Below, one piece after another: positions 44,541 to 56,914 of a stretch of 64,000 bases of DNA. The notes beneath the pieces are model-generated. The model was given only the letters and a program-made list of their open reading frames with translations, searched no databases and was not told the origin of the DNA. The translations under genes and the position numbers were made by a program. This DNA comes from Salticus scenicus (lineage: Eukaryota; Arthropoda; Arachnida; Araneae; Salticidae), in assembly GCA_963930645.1 (NCBI GenBank), contig OZ005660.1, positions 203,698,927 to 203,762,926 on the forward strand, given 5' to 3'. How positions within the stretch are numbered: position 1 is the stretch's first letter; the number at the start of each line of letters is the position of its first letter.

Positions 44541-46812
44541 GATATTTTAACAGTGATTAAGATACGAATTGGTCTATCTGTTTATCTTTCTGACAGTGTC
44601 TACCCGTTCGTTTGTCCACAACTAGCGTCCGTATATATTTTAAAAATTTCTTCAAAATTATATAAGTTATTCAAGGTTTTCCGATATTTTAACAGTGATT
44701 AAGATACGAATTGGTCTATCTGTTTATCTTTCTGCCAGTGTCTACCCGTTCGTTTGTCCACAACTAGCGTCCGTATATATTTTAAAAATTTCTTCAAAAT
44801 TATATAAGTTATTCAAGGTTTTCCGATATTTTAACAGTGATTAAGATACGAATTGGTCTATCTGTTTATCTTTCTGCCAGTGTCTACCCGTTCGTTTGTC
44901 CACAACTAGCGTCCGTATATATTTTAAAAATTTCTTCAAAATTATATAAGTTATTCAAGGTTTTCCGATATTTTAACAGTGATTAAGATACGAATTGGTC
45001 TATCTGTTTATCTTTCTGCCAGTGTCTACCCGTTCGTTTGTCCACAACTAGCGTCCGTATATATTTTAAAAATTTCTTCAAAATTATATAAGTTATTCAA
45101 GGTTTTCCGATATTTTAACAGTGATTAAGATACGAATTGGTCTATCTGTTTATCTTTCTGCCAGTGTCTACCCGTTCGTTTGTCCACAACTAGCGTCCGT
45201 ATATATTTTAAAAATTTCTTCAAAATTATATAAGTTATTCAAGGTTTTCCGATATTTTAACAGTGATTAAGATACGAATTGGTCTATCTGTTTATCTTTC
45301 TGCCAGTGTCTACCCGTTCGTTTGTCCACAACTAGCGTCCGTATATATTTTAAAAATTTCTTCAAAATTATATAAGTTATTCAAGGTTTTCCGATATTTT
45401 AACAGTGATTAAGATACGAATTGGTCTATCTGTTTATCTTTCTGCCAGTGTCTACCCGTTCGTTTGTCCACAACTAGCGTCCGTATATATTTTAAAAATT
45501 TCTTCAAAATTATATAAGTTATTCAAGGTTTTCCGATATTTTAACAGTGATTAAGATACGAATTGGTCTATCTGTTTATCTTTCTGCCAGTGTCTACCCG
45601 TTCGTTTGTCCACAACTAGCGTCCGTATATATTTTAAAAATTTCTTCAAAATTATATAAGTTATTCAAGGTTTTCCGATATTTTAACAGTGATTAAGATA
45701 CGAATTGGTCTATCTGTTTATCTTTCTGCCAGTGTCTACCCGTTCGTTTGTCCACAACTAGCGTCCGTATATATTTTAAAAATTTCTTCAAAATTATATA
45801 AGTTATTCAAGGTTTTCCGATATTTTAACAGTGATTAAGATACGAATTGGTCTATCTGTTTATCTTTCTGCCAGTGTCTACCCGTTCGTTTGTCCACAAC
45901 TAGCGTCCGTATATATTTTAAAAATTTCTTCAAAATTATATAAGTTATTCAAGGTTTTCCGATATTTTAACAGTGATTAAGATACGAATTGGTCTATCTG
46001 TTTATCTTTCTGCCAGTGTCTACCCGTTCGTTTGTCCACAACTAGCGTCCGTATATATTTTAAAAATTTCTTCAAAATTATATAAGTTATTCAAGGTTTT
46101 CCGATATTTTAACAGTGATTAAGATACGAATTGGTCTATCTGTTTATCTTTCTGCCAGTGTCTACCCGTTCGTTTGTCCACAACTAGCGTCCGTATATAT
46201 TTTAAAAATTTCTTCAAAATTATATAAGTTATTCAAGGTTTTCCGATATTTTAACAGTGATTAAGATACGAATTGGTCTATCTGTTTATCTTTCTGCCAG
46301 TGTCTACCCGTTCGTTTGTCCACAACTAGCGTCCGTATATATTTTAAAAATTTCTTCAAAATTATATAAGTTATTCAAGGTTTTCCGATATTTTAACAGT
46401 GATTAAGATACGAATTGGTCTATCTGTTTATCTTTCTGCCAGTGTCTACCCGTTCGTTTGTCCACAACTAGCGTCCGTATATATTTTAAAAATTTCTTCA
46501 AAATTATATAAGTTATTCAAGGTTTTCCGATATTTTAACAGTGATTAAGATACGAATTGGTCTATCTGTTTATCTTTCTGCCAGTGTCTACCCGTTCGTT
46601 TGTCCACAACTAGCGTCCGTATATATTTTAAAAATTTCTTCAAAATTATATAAGTTATTCAAGGTTTTCCGATATTTTAACAGTGATTAAGATACGAATT
46701 GGTCTATCTGTTTATCTTTCTGCCAGTGTCTACCCGTTCGTTTGTCCACAACTAGCGTTCGTATATATTTTAAAAATTTCTTCAAAATTATAGAAGTTAT
46801 TCAAGGTTTTCC
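44541..46812. repeat. 142 bp satellite array, 16 copies
   Basis: The unit GATATTTTAACAGTGATTAA ... TATTCAAGGTTTTCC recurs with an exact 142 bp period from 44541 to 46812 (2,272 bp = 16 x 142). The first unit differs at CTGACAGTG (others CTGCCAGTG) and the last at GCGTTCGT and TAGAAGTT; the middle units look identical by eye. A single-copy relative with GTCCGTAAATATTTTAAGAA lies at 39895-40020. 142 is not a multiple of 3, and no long frame crosses the units. Confidence 0.96.
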
Positions 46813-47003
46813 AACGCACTACGCACATTTCTTATTTAAAATGCTATAAATAACATAACTGGTTTGTGTACGGAGAAGAGACACCCACAGGAATGCCAAT
46901 TCACTGCATTTTATAAGAGGCATTTTTATAAAGCATATTTATTCAACATTCTACTGCACAAATTATACTGAAATTAATATTTTATATATATATATATATA
47001 TAT
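46813..47003. other. Flank between satellite and MULE-like element
   Basis: Transposon interior similar to 41040-41200 (GGTTTGTGTAC, CATTTTTATAAA). It ends in a TA run at 46981-47003. The same family resumes at 56915, after the Helitron array, so the array and the MULE-like element are insertions in it. Confidence 0.6.
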
Positions 47004-48697
47004 GTTACCGTTAAAGCTCGAAATCCGTTAATGTGCAGATTACCTAGCTAATCTGCAGATTAACTAAAATGACCCGTTAAAGTGTGGAATGAAGAGTTTT
47101 CCGCATTTTAACTAGGTAATCTGCAGATTAGCGGCTTCTGTGTCGTTAAAGTTCAAATGTTTGTTTCGAGCCTTAGTTTTTTTTCATTCACTATGACATC
47201 AAACAGTCATGTGATACAGATACGCGAATGACCTCCAAACACAAACCAAAACTTTCATCCTTTCCGCTCCGCTTCCGCAATGCATGATAATTGGTAAACG
47301 TAAAATGTGGAGCATCGAAGACATGATTATCATAGGTTTCTCATTATGACCGACACAAAACTTAAAGTAACAAGTAAGTTATAATTGTTTTAATTTTGAT
47401 TTTATTTCTTCTCTTTTTTTAATTCTGTCAATATAGTTTGATAAGGATCTGCACTGCATTTTATTATTGAAATCTAATCTTAATTAAACGCTGTATCTCC
47501 TGAAACTTCATTTTCAATTATGAATATTAAAATTTTCAACACAGTAATTATTTCCTCCCGAAATAAAACTATTAAAACACAACTTTTTAAAACTAATTTA
47601 TTTAAAAATTGATTTAAATTACTATTACTTACTGAAAAAAAAAAAAGTATTAATTTTTAACTCTGAAAAATATGACATTCAATATTATGGCTTACTTTAA
47701 TAAATACTTAACATGAAATTTTTATGCATTTTTTAGCATTTCATAACATTTTTTTTTTTTTTCTCAATTTCAAGCAAGTTTTCTTTATATATTTTATATA
47801 TCATGATTACATTTTTATTTTTATTTTGTTCGCTTTTTCAGATAATTTCGTTGTAGTTTATCACATAAAATATGTTAATAAAGTTTTTTTATTTTATTTT
47901 ATTTATTTTTTTTTTTTTTAATTGTAAAATTAATATATTTGCTAAACTTGTACAGATATATGTATGCTGCAAAATATAGTTTAATAAAGCATTGGAAAAC
48001 AGTCATTTTAATTTTCATGTGTTCTAAAAATTATTAAAGCAGTTTTAATTATTTGAAGTACTTCTTAAATAATGCTTCTGCATTGTCTAATTTAATATTT
48101 CTTTATCGAATTAAAAATTGGTGCATAACTTTTTTAAAAAAATAGTAATTGCAATAAATTATTAATAAAACTTTTTTTTATATTTATTTAAATGGTTAAA
48201 TATTTTTATTTTGAAAAGAAATCGTTACTGTATTTACAATTCTAACATTCATTTATAAAATAGAATTTATTGAAAGCTATTAAAGTTATATTTCATATTA
48301 AAAATGCATAACATCTTCAAACTTATATTGACAGAATAAAAAAGATGAAATAAATAAAAAAATTAAAACAAATATAACTTTAAAAAACATAAAAATTAAA
48401 AGACATACAGATTAAAATAAGTAAAGAAAGAAAGAAAAGGAAAGAAATCTATTTTTTTCCCCCGAATGAAAAAAACAAATACAATACAGCGTGCTGTAAA
48501 ACTACAACACCAGAGATCTTATTTTCACTTTAACGAGTGCCTAGTAGGTAATGTGCAGATTATCTAGGTAATTCGCAGATTACCTAGGTATTTTGAGAAA
48601 TGAAACAATTTTCCTCACTTTAACGGATCACCCTAGTTAATGTGCAAATTACCTAGCTAATCTGCAGATTAACTGATTTCTGCACTTTAGCGGTAAC
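47004..48697. mobile_element. TIR element with CTGCAGATTA subterminal repeats
   Basis: The ends GTTACCGTTAAAGCTCGAAA and, reverse-complemented, GTTACCGCTAAAGTGCAGAA are inverted repeats. TGCAGATTACCTAGCTAATC-type motifs recur many times within 200 bp of each end. The flanks are TA runs, so the duplication length cannot be read. Possibly Mutator-like. The 1.7 kb AT-rich core has no transposase. It appears inserted in the TA-rich 5' tip of the first Helitron A of the array. Confidence 0.75.
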
Positions 48698-49932
48698 ATA
48701 TATAAAAGAACACTTCCTGAGTGAGTGAGGGGGTGATCTATCAACGCCCAGACCAAACCCCTGGACCTAGAAGCATGAAATTTCGTGACAATGTTCTTTC
48801 TATGACGTAGGCATCCACTAAGAAGCGATTTTACAAAATTCGCCCCCCAAGGGGGGGAGGGGGGGGCAAAACGTGATTTCACAAAATCCTTCATATCTCA
48901 AACAAAAAAACAGATATCCGTAAAATTTTTGCTTTAAAATATAGCTAATACAAATGTCTAAAAACCAGTTTATGGAATTTTCCAAATTCGGTCCCCAAGG
49001 GGGGCGGGGGGGGGGGCAAAACGTGATTTCGCATAATCCTACATATCTCAAACAAAAAAATAGATATACGTGAAATATTTGCTCTAAAATATAGCTAATG
49101 CAAATATCTAAAAACCAATTTCTGGAATTTTAGAAATTCAGCCCCTAGGTGGGGCAGCAGGGGGGGGGGGGCGGGGAGCTATGGGGCAAAAAATAGAAAT
49201 ACAGTTAGGGCGTTCAAAATTGATACAGATAGGTTTTAGAGGCCTGCAAGTCGAATGGGGATATTTTCGAAAGTGTAAAGTTATTAGGAGGGCCGGGAAG
49301 GTGGGGGGGGGGGGAGAGGGGAGGGGCAAAAAAATAAAAATTGGGTTAGATCGTTCAAAATTGGTATATAGAGGTTTTCGATACGTACAAATCGATTGCG
49401 GATATTTTCGAAGTTGTAAAATTATTAGGTGGGGCGGTAAGGGGGGTGGAGCGGTAAAGGGGGGCAATGGGCAAAAACAAATAGAAATACAGTTAGGCCG
49501 TTCAAAATTGGTACAGATAGGTTTTAGAGGCCTGCAAGTCGAATGGGGATATTTTCGAAAGAGTAAAGTTATTAGGAGGGCCGGGAAGGTGACGGGGGGC
49601 GGAGGGGCAAAAAAAGTAATATACAGTTAGATCATTCAAAATTGGTACATAGATGTTTTCGATACCTACAAATCGATTGCGGATATTTTCGAAGTTGTAA
49701 AATTATTAGGATAGACGGGAGGGGGGCGAAGGGGGAAAATAATAGAAATAAGAGTTAGAGCATTTTGGGAATTTTTTCCGAAGGCAGTGAGAACCCGGTG
49801 CGACATTTTTCCTAATCAGATTTTGTTTCTCTTTTCTTTTCACGTGATAAAAATGAATGCAATTTTGAGAATTCAGTAATTAGAGTGATTCATTTAAAAA
49901 TAGGGACCAGCGAAGCGGGCGTTGCCTGCTAG
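48698..49932 (+). mobile_element. Helitron A array, copy 1 of 4
   Basis: The leader ATATATAAAAGAACACTTCC starts right after the 47004-48697 element; the TC tip is displaced or lost. Module I units (about two), then module II units with G runs, follow. The 3' end has the GCGGGC/GCCTGC hairpin and CTAG at 49929-49932. The next copy starts at the following base. Confidence 0.87.
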
Positions 49933-52004
49933 TCTATATATATAAAAGAACACTTCCTGAGTGAGTGAGTGAGGGGGTGATCTATCAACGCCCAGACCAA
50001 ACCCCTGGACCTAGAAGCATGAAATTTTGTGACAATGTTCTTTCTTTGACGTAGGCATCCACTAAGAAGCGATTTTACAAAATTCGCCCCCCAAGGGGGG
50101 GAGGGGGGGCGAAACGTGATTTCACAAAATCCTTCATATCTCAAACAAAAAAACAGATATCCGTAAAATTTTTGCTTTAAAATATAGCTAATACAAATGC
50201 CAAAAAACCAATTTCTGGAATTTTCAAAATTCGGTCCCCAAGGGGGGCGGGGGGCAAAACGTGATTTCACATGCGTAAAACGTAATTTCGCATAATCCTA
50301 TATATCTCAAACAAAAAAATAGATATGCGTGAAATTTTTGCTCTAAAATATAGCTAATGCAAATGTCTAAAAACCAATTTCTGGAATTTTAGAAATTCAG
50401 CCACCAGGTGGGGGAGCAGGGGGGGGAGGGGCTAAGGGGCAAAAACAAATAGAAATACAGTTAGGGCATTCAAAATTGATACAGATAGGTTTTAGAGGCC
50501 TGCAAGTCGAATGAGGATATTTTCGATTGTGTAAAGTTATTAGGAGGGACAGGAAGGGGGAGGGGAGAGGGGGGGGGGCAAAAAATAAAAATAGAGTTAG
50601 ATCGTTCAAAATTGGCATATAGAGGTTTTTGATACCTACAAATCGATTTCGGATATTTTCGAATTTGTAAAATTATTAGGAGGGGCGGAAAGGGGGGGGA
50701 GGCAAGGGGGGGCTATGGGGCAAAAACAAATAGAAATACAGTTAGGCCGTTCAAAATTGGTACAGATAGGTTTTAGATGCCTGCAAGTCGAATGGGGATA
50801 TTTTCGAAAGTGTAAAGTTATTAGGAGGGCCGGGAAAGGGGGAGGGGAGAGGGGGGGCAAAAAATAAAAATAGAGTTAGACCGTTCAAAATTGGTATATA
50901 GATGTTTTCGATACTTACAAATCGATTGCGGATATTTTCGAATTTTAAAAATTATTAGGTGGGGCGGGAAGGGGGGCGGTAAGGGGGTGGGCTATGGTGG
51001 ACTATGCAAATAGAAACACAGTTAGGCCATTCAAAATTGGTATATAGAGGTTTTTGATACCCACAAATCGATTTCGGATATTTTCGAATTTGTAAAATTA
51101 TTAGGAGGGGCGGGAAGGGGGGGGCTATGGGGCAAAAACAAATAGAAATACAGTTAGGCCGTTCAAAATTGGTACAGATAGGTTTTAGATGCCTGGAAGT
51201 CGAATGGGGATATTTTCGAAAGTGTAAAGTTATTAGGAGGGCCGAGAAAGGGGGAGGGGAGAGGGGGGCAAAAAAATAAAAATAGAGTTAGACCGTTCAA
51301 AATTGGTATATAGATGTTTTCGATACTTACAAATCGATTGCGGATATTTTCGAATTTTAAAAATTATTAGGTGGGGCGGGAAGGGTGGGGCGGTAAGGGG
51401 GGCTATGGTGGGCTATGCAAATAGAAATACAGTTAGGCCGTTCAAAATTGGTACAGATAGGTTTTAGAGGTCTGCAAGTCGAATGGGGATATTTTGAAAG
51501 TGTAAAGTTATTAGGAGGGCCGGGAAGGGGGGGCAGAGGGGCAAAAAAAAAAAGAAAATAGAGTTAGATCATTCAAAATTGGTACATAGAAGTTTCCAAT
51601 ACCTACAAATCGATTGCGGATATTTTCGAATTTTTAAAATTATTGGGAGGGCGGGGGGTGTAGAGCGGCAAGAAAATAAAAATAGAGATATATCGTTCAA
51701 AACTGGTGCAAAGCGGTTTTTGATACTTACAAATCGATTGCGGATATTTTCAAATATGTAAAATTATTAGGATAGACAGGAGGGGGGGGGGCGAAGTGGG
51801 AAAATAATAGAAATAAGGGTTAGAGCATTTTGGGAATTTTTTCCGAAGGCAGTGAGAACCCGGTGCGACATTTTTCCTACTCAGATTTTGTTTCTCTTTT
51901 TTTTTTTTTTTTTTTTCATGCGATAAAAATTAATGCAATGTTGAGAATTCATTATAGTGATTCATTTAAAAATAGGGACCAGCGAAGCGGGCGTTGCCTG
52001 CTAG
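49933..52004 (+). mobile_element. Helitron A array, copy 2 of 4
   Basis: Begins TCTATATATATAAAAGAACA immediately after the previous CTAG and ends CTAG at 52001-52004. It has two module I units, then about ten module II units in two alternating subtypes (CTACAAATCGATTGCGG and CTGCAAGTCGAATGGGG), each ending in a long G tract. Confidence 0.92.
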
Positions 52005-54919
52005 TCTATATATATAAAAGAACACTTCCTGAGTGAGTGAGGGGGTGATCTATCAACGCCCAGACCAAACCCCTGGACCTAGAAGAATCAAATTTCGTGA
52101 CAATGTTCTTTCTATGACGTAAGCATCCACTAAGAAGCGATTTTACAAAATTCACCCCCCAAGGGGGGGAGGGGGGCAAAACGTGATTTCACAAAATCCT
52201 TCATATCTCAAACAAAAAAACAGATATCCGTAAAATTTTTGCTTTAAAATATAGCTAATACAAATGTCAAAAAACCAATTTCTGGAATTTTCAAAATTCG
52301 GTCCCCAAGGGGGGCAGGGGGGCAAAACGTGATTTCACATGCGTAAAACGTGATTTCGCATAATCCTATATATCTCAAACAAAAAAATAGATATGCGTGA
52401 AATTTTTGCTCTAAAATATAGCTAATGCAAATATCTAAAAACCAATTTCTGGAATTTTCAAAATTCGGTCCCCAAGGGGGGGGGGGGCAAAACGTGATTT
52501 CGCATGCGTAAAACGTGATTTCGCATAATCCTATATATCTCAAACACAAAAATAGATATGCGTGAAATTTTTGTTTTAAAATATAGCTAATACAAATGTC
52601 AAAAAACCAATTTCTGGAATTTTCAAAATTTGGTCCCCAAGGGGGGCGGGGGGGCAAAACGTGATTTCGCATGCGTAAAACGTGATTTCGCATAATCCTA
52701 TATATCTCAAACACAAAAATAGATATGCGTGAAATTTTTGTTTTAAAATATAGCTAATACAAATGTCAAAAAACCAATTTCTGGAATTTCCAAAATTTGG
52801 TCCCCAAGGGGGGCGGGGGGGCAAAACGTGTTATCACATGCGTAAAACGTGATTTCGCATAATCCTAAATATCTCAAACAAAAAAATAGATATGCGTGAA
52901 ATTTTCGCTCTAAAATATAGCTAATGCAAATATCTAAAAACAAATTTCTGGAGTTTTCAAAATTCGGTGCCCAAGGGGGGCGGGGGGGGAGGGCAAAACG
53001 TGATTTCACATGCGTAAAACGTGATTTCGCATAATCCTATATATCTCAAACAAAAAAATAGATATGCGTGAAATTTTTGCTTTAAAATATAGCTAATACA
53101 AATGTCAAAAAACCAATTTCTGGAATTTTCAAAATTCGGTCCCCAAGGGGGGTGGGGGGGGTGGGGGGCAAAACGTGATATCACATGCGTAAAACGTGAT
53201 TTCGAATAATTCTATATATCTCAAACAAAAAATAGATATGCGTGAAATTTTTGCTCTAAAATATAGCTAATGCAAATATCTAAATACCAATTTCTGGAAT
53301 TTTAGAAATTCAGCCCCCAGGTGGGGGGGCAATGGGGCAAAAACAAATAGAAATACAGTTAGGGCGTTCAAAATTGATACAGATAGGTTTTAGAGGCCTG
53401 CAAGTCGAATGAGGATATTTTCGATTGTGTAAAGTTATTAGGAGGGGCAGGAAGGGGAGCGGGTAGGGGAGAGGGGGGGGGCAAAAAATAAAAATAGAGT
53501 TAGATCGTTCAAAATTGGTATATAGTTTTTTTCGATACAAACAAATCGATTGCGGATATTTTCGAATTTGCAAAATTATTAGGATGGGCGGGAAGGGGAG
53601 TGGGGTGGTAAGGGGGCGCTTGGGGCAAAAACAAATAAAAATACATTTAGGGCGTTCAAAATTGGTACAGATAGGTTTTAGAGGCCTGCAAGTCGAATGG
53701 GGATATTTTCGATTGTGTAAAATTATTAGAAGGGGCGGGAAGGGGGAGGGGAGAGGCAAAAAAATAAAAATAGAATTAGATCGTTCAAAATTGGTACATA
53801 GAGGTTTTCGATACTTACAAGTCGATTGCGGATATTTTTAAATTTGTAAAATTATTAGGAGGGGCGGGAAGGGGATGGGGTGGTAAGGGGGCGCTATGGG
53901 GCAAAAACAAATAAAAATACAGTTAGGGCGTTCAAAATTGGTACAGATAGGTTTTAGAGGCCTGCAAGTCGAATGGGGATATTTTCGATTGTGTAAAATT
54001 ATTAGAAGGGGCGGGAAGGGGGAGGGGAGAGGCAAAAAAATAAAAATAGAATTAGATCGTTCAAAATTGGTACATAGAGGTTTTCGATACTTACAAGTCG
54101 ATTGCGGATATTTTTAAATTTGTAAAATTATTAGGAGGGGCGGGAAGGGGATGGGGTGGTAAGGGGGCGCTATGGGGCAAAAACAAATAAAAATACAGTT
54201 AGGGCGTTCAAAATTGGTACAGATAGGTTTTAGAGGCCTGCAAGTCGTATGGGGATATTTTCGAAAGTGTAAAGTTATTAGGAGGGCCGGGAAGGGGGAG
54301 GAAAGGGGGGGGGGCAAAAAAATAAAAATAGAGTTAGATCGTTTAAAATTGGTATATAGAGGTTTTCGATACTTACAAATCGATTGCGGATATTTTCGAA
54401 TTTGTAAATTTAATAGGAGGGGCAGGAAGGGGGGCTGTGGGCAAAAACAAATAGAAATACAGTTAGGCCGTTCAAAATTGGTACAGATAGGTTTTAGAGG
54501 CCAGCAAGTCGAATGGGGATATTTTCGAAAGTGTAAAATTTAGGAGGGCCGGGAAGGGGGGTGGTTAGGGGAGAGGGGTGGCAAAAAATAAAAATAGAGT
54601 TAGATCATTCAAAAGTGGTACATAGAGGTTTTCGATATTTACAAATCGATTGCGGATATTTTCGAATTTTTTAAATTATTAGGATAGACGGGAGGGGGGG
54701 GGCGAAGGGGGAAAATAATAGAAATAAGAGTTAGAGCATTTTGGGAATTTTTTCCGAAGGCAGTGAGAACCCGGTGCGACATTTTTCCTAATCAGATTTT
54801 GTTTCTCTTTTTTTTTTTTTTTTTTTTTTTTCATGCGATAAAAATTAATGCAATGTTGAGAATTCATTATAGTGATTCATTTAAAAATAGGGACCAGCGA
54901 AGCGGGCGTTGCCTGCTAG
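52005..54919 (+). mobile_element. Helitron A array, copy 3 of 4
   Basis: Begins TCTATATATATAAAAGAACA directly after CTAG and ends CTAG at 54916-54919. Module I is expanded to about seven units spaced 165-171 bp (GTCCCCAAGG landmarks at 52301, 52468, 52633, 52800, 52968, 53139). Eight or more module II units follow. It is the longest copy of the array. Confidence 0.92.
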
Positions 54920-56914
54920 TCTATATATATAAAAGAACACTTCCTGAGTGAGTGAGGGGGTGATCTATCAACGCCCAGACCAAACCCCTGGACCTAGAAG
55001 AATCAAATTTCGTGACAATGTTCTTTCTATGACGTAAGCATCCACTAAGAAGCGATTTTACAAAATTCGCCCCCCAAGGGGGGGAGGGGGGCAAAACGTG
55101 ATTTCACAAAATCCTTCATATCTCAAACAAAAAAACAGATATCCGTAAAATTTTTGCTTTAAAATATAGCTAATACAAATGTCAAAAAACCAATTTCTGG
55201 AATTTTCAAAATTCGGTCCCCAAGGGGGGCAGGGGGGCAAAACGTGATTTCACATGCGTAAAACGTGATTTCGCATAATCCTATATATCTCAAACAAAAA
55301 AATAGATATGCGTGAAATTTTTGCTCTAAAATATAGCTAATGCAAATATCTAAAAACCAATTTCTGGAATTTTCAAAATTCGGTCCCCAAGGGGGGGGGG
55401 GCAAAACGTGATTTCGCATGCGTAAAACGTGATTTCGCATAATCCTATATATCTCAAACACAAAAATAGATATGCGTGAAATTTTTGTTTTAAAATATAG
55501 CTAATACAAATGTCAAAAAACCAATTTCTGGAATTTTCAAAATTTGGTCCCCAAGGGGGGCGGGGGGGCAAAACGTGATTTCGCATGCGTAAAACGTGAT
55601 TTCGCATAATCCTATATATCTCAAACACAAAAATAGATATGCGTGAAATTTTTGTTTTAAAATATAGCTAATACAAATGTCAAAAAACCAATTTCTGGAA
55701 TTTTCAAAATTTGGTCCCCAAGGGGGGCGGGGGGGCAAAACGTGTTATCACATGCGTAAAACGTGATTTCGCATAATCCTAAATATCTCAAACAAAAAAA
55801 TAGATATGCGTGAAATTTTCGCTCTAAAATATAGCTAATGCAAATATCTAAAAACAAATTTCTGGAGTTTTCAAAATTCGGTGCCCAAGGGGGGCGGGGG
55901 GGGGAGGGCAAAACGTGATTTCACATGCGTAAAACGTGATTTCGCATAATCCTATATATCCTGCAAGTCGAATGGGGATATTTTCGATTGTGTAAAATTA
56001 TTAGAAGGGGCGGGAAGGGGGAGGGGAGAGGCAAAAAAATAAAAATAGAATTAGATCGTTCAAAATTGGTACATAGAGGTTTTCGATACTTACAAGTCGA
56101 TTGCGGATATTTTTAAATTTGTAAAATTATTAGGAGGGGCGGGAAGGGGATGGGGTGGTAAGGGGGCGCTATGGGGCAAAAACAAATAAAAATACAGTTA
56201 GGGCGTTCAAAATTGGTACAGATAGGTTTTAGAGGCCTGCAAGTCGTATGGGGATATTTTCGAAAGTGTAAAGTTATTAGGAGGGCCGGGAAGGGGGAGG
56301 AAAGGGGGGGGGGGGCAAAAAAATAAAAATAGAGTTAGATCGTTTAAAATTGGTATATAGAGGTTTTCGATACTTACAAATCGATTGCGGATATTTTCGA
56401 ATTTGTAAATTTAATAGGAGGGGCAGGAAGGGGGGGCTGTGGGCAAAAACAAATAGAAATACAGTTAGGCCGTTCAAAATTGGTACAGATAGGTTTTAGA
56501 GGCCAGCAAGTCGAATGGGGATATTTTCGAAAGTGTAAAATTTAGGAGGGCCGGGAAGGGGGGTGGTTAGGGGAGAGGGGTGGCAAAAAATAAAAATAGA
56601 GTTAGATCATTCAAAAGTGGTACATAGAGGTTTTCGATATTTACAAATCGATTGCGGATATTTTCGAATTTTTTAAATTATTAGGATAGACGGGAGGGGG
56701 GGGGGGGGCGAAGGGGGAAAATAATAGAAATAAGAGTTAGAGCATTTTGGGAATTTTTTCCGAAGGCAGTGAGAACCCGGTGCGACATTTTTCCTAATCA
56801 GATTTTGTTTCTCTTTTCTTTTCACGTGATAAAAATGAATGCAATTTTGAGAATTCAGTAATTATAGCGATTCATTTAAAAATAGGGACCAGCGAAGCGG
56901 GCGTTGCCTGCTAG
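54920..56914 (+). mobile_element. Helitron A array, copy 4 of 4
   Basis: Nearly identical to copy 3 at both ends, but about 920 bp is missing: the sequence follows copy 3 to about 53047 (55959 here) and then jumps to the equivalent of about 53966. It ends CTAG at 56911-56914, followed by T and the flanking transposon. It begins directly at the CTAG of copy 3. Confidence 0.92.

Noticed and set aside
44541..46812. CRISPR-like array
   Set aside because: The repeats are contiguous 142 bp units with no variable spacers, in a eukaryotic transposon context. It is a tandem satellite.
48649..56477. Many open frames of 60-156 codons rich in Pro/Gly repeats (PPWGPNFENSRNWF-like, minus strand; KIELDRSKLV-like, plus strand)
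   Set aside because: They are read-through of the Helitron A tandem modules in both orientations. The same frames recur with each module, the poly-Pro/Gly parts are G-run slippage products, and no domain is recognisable.
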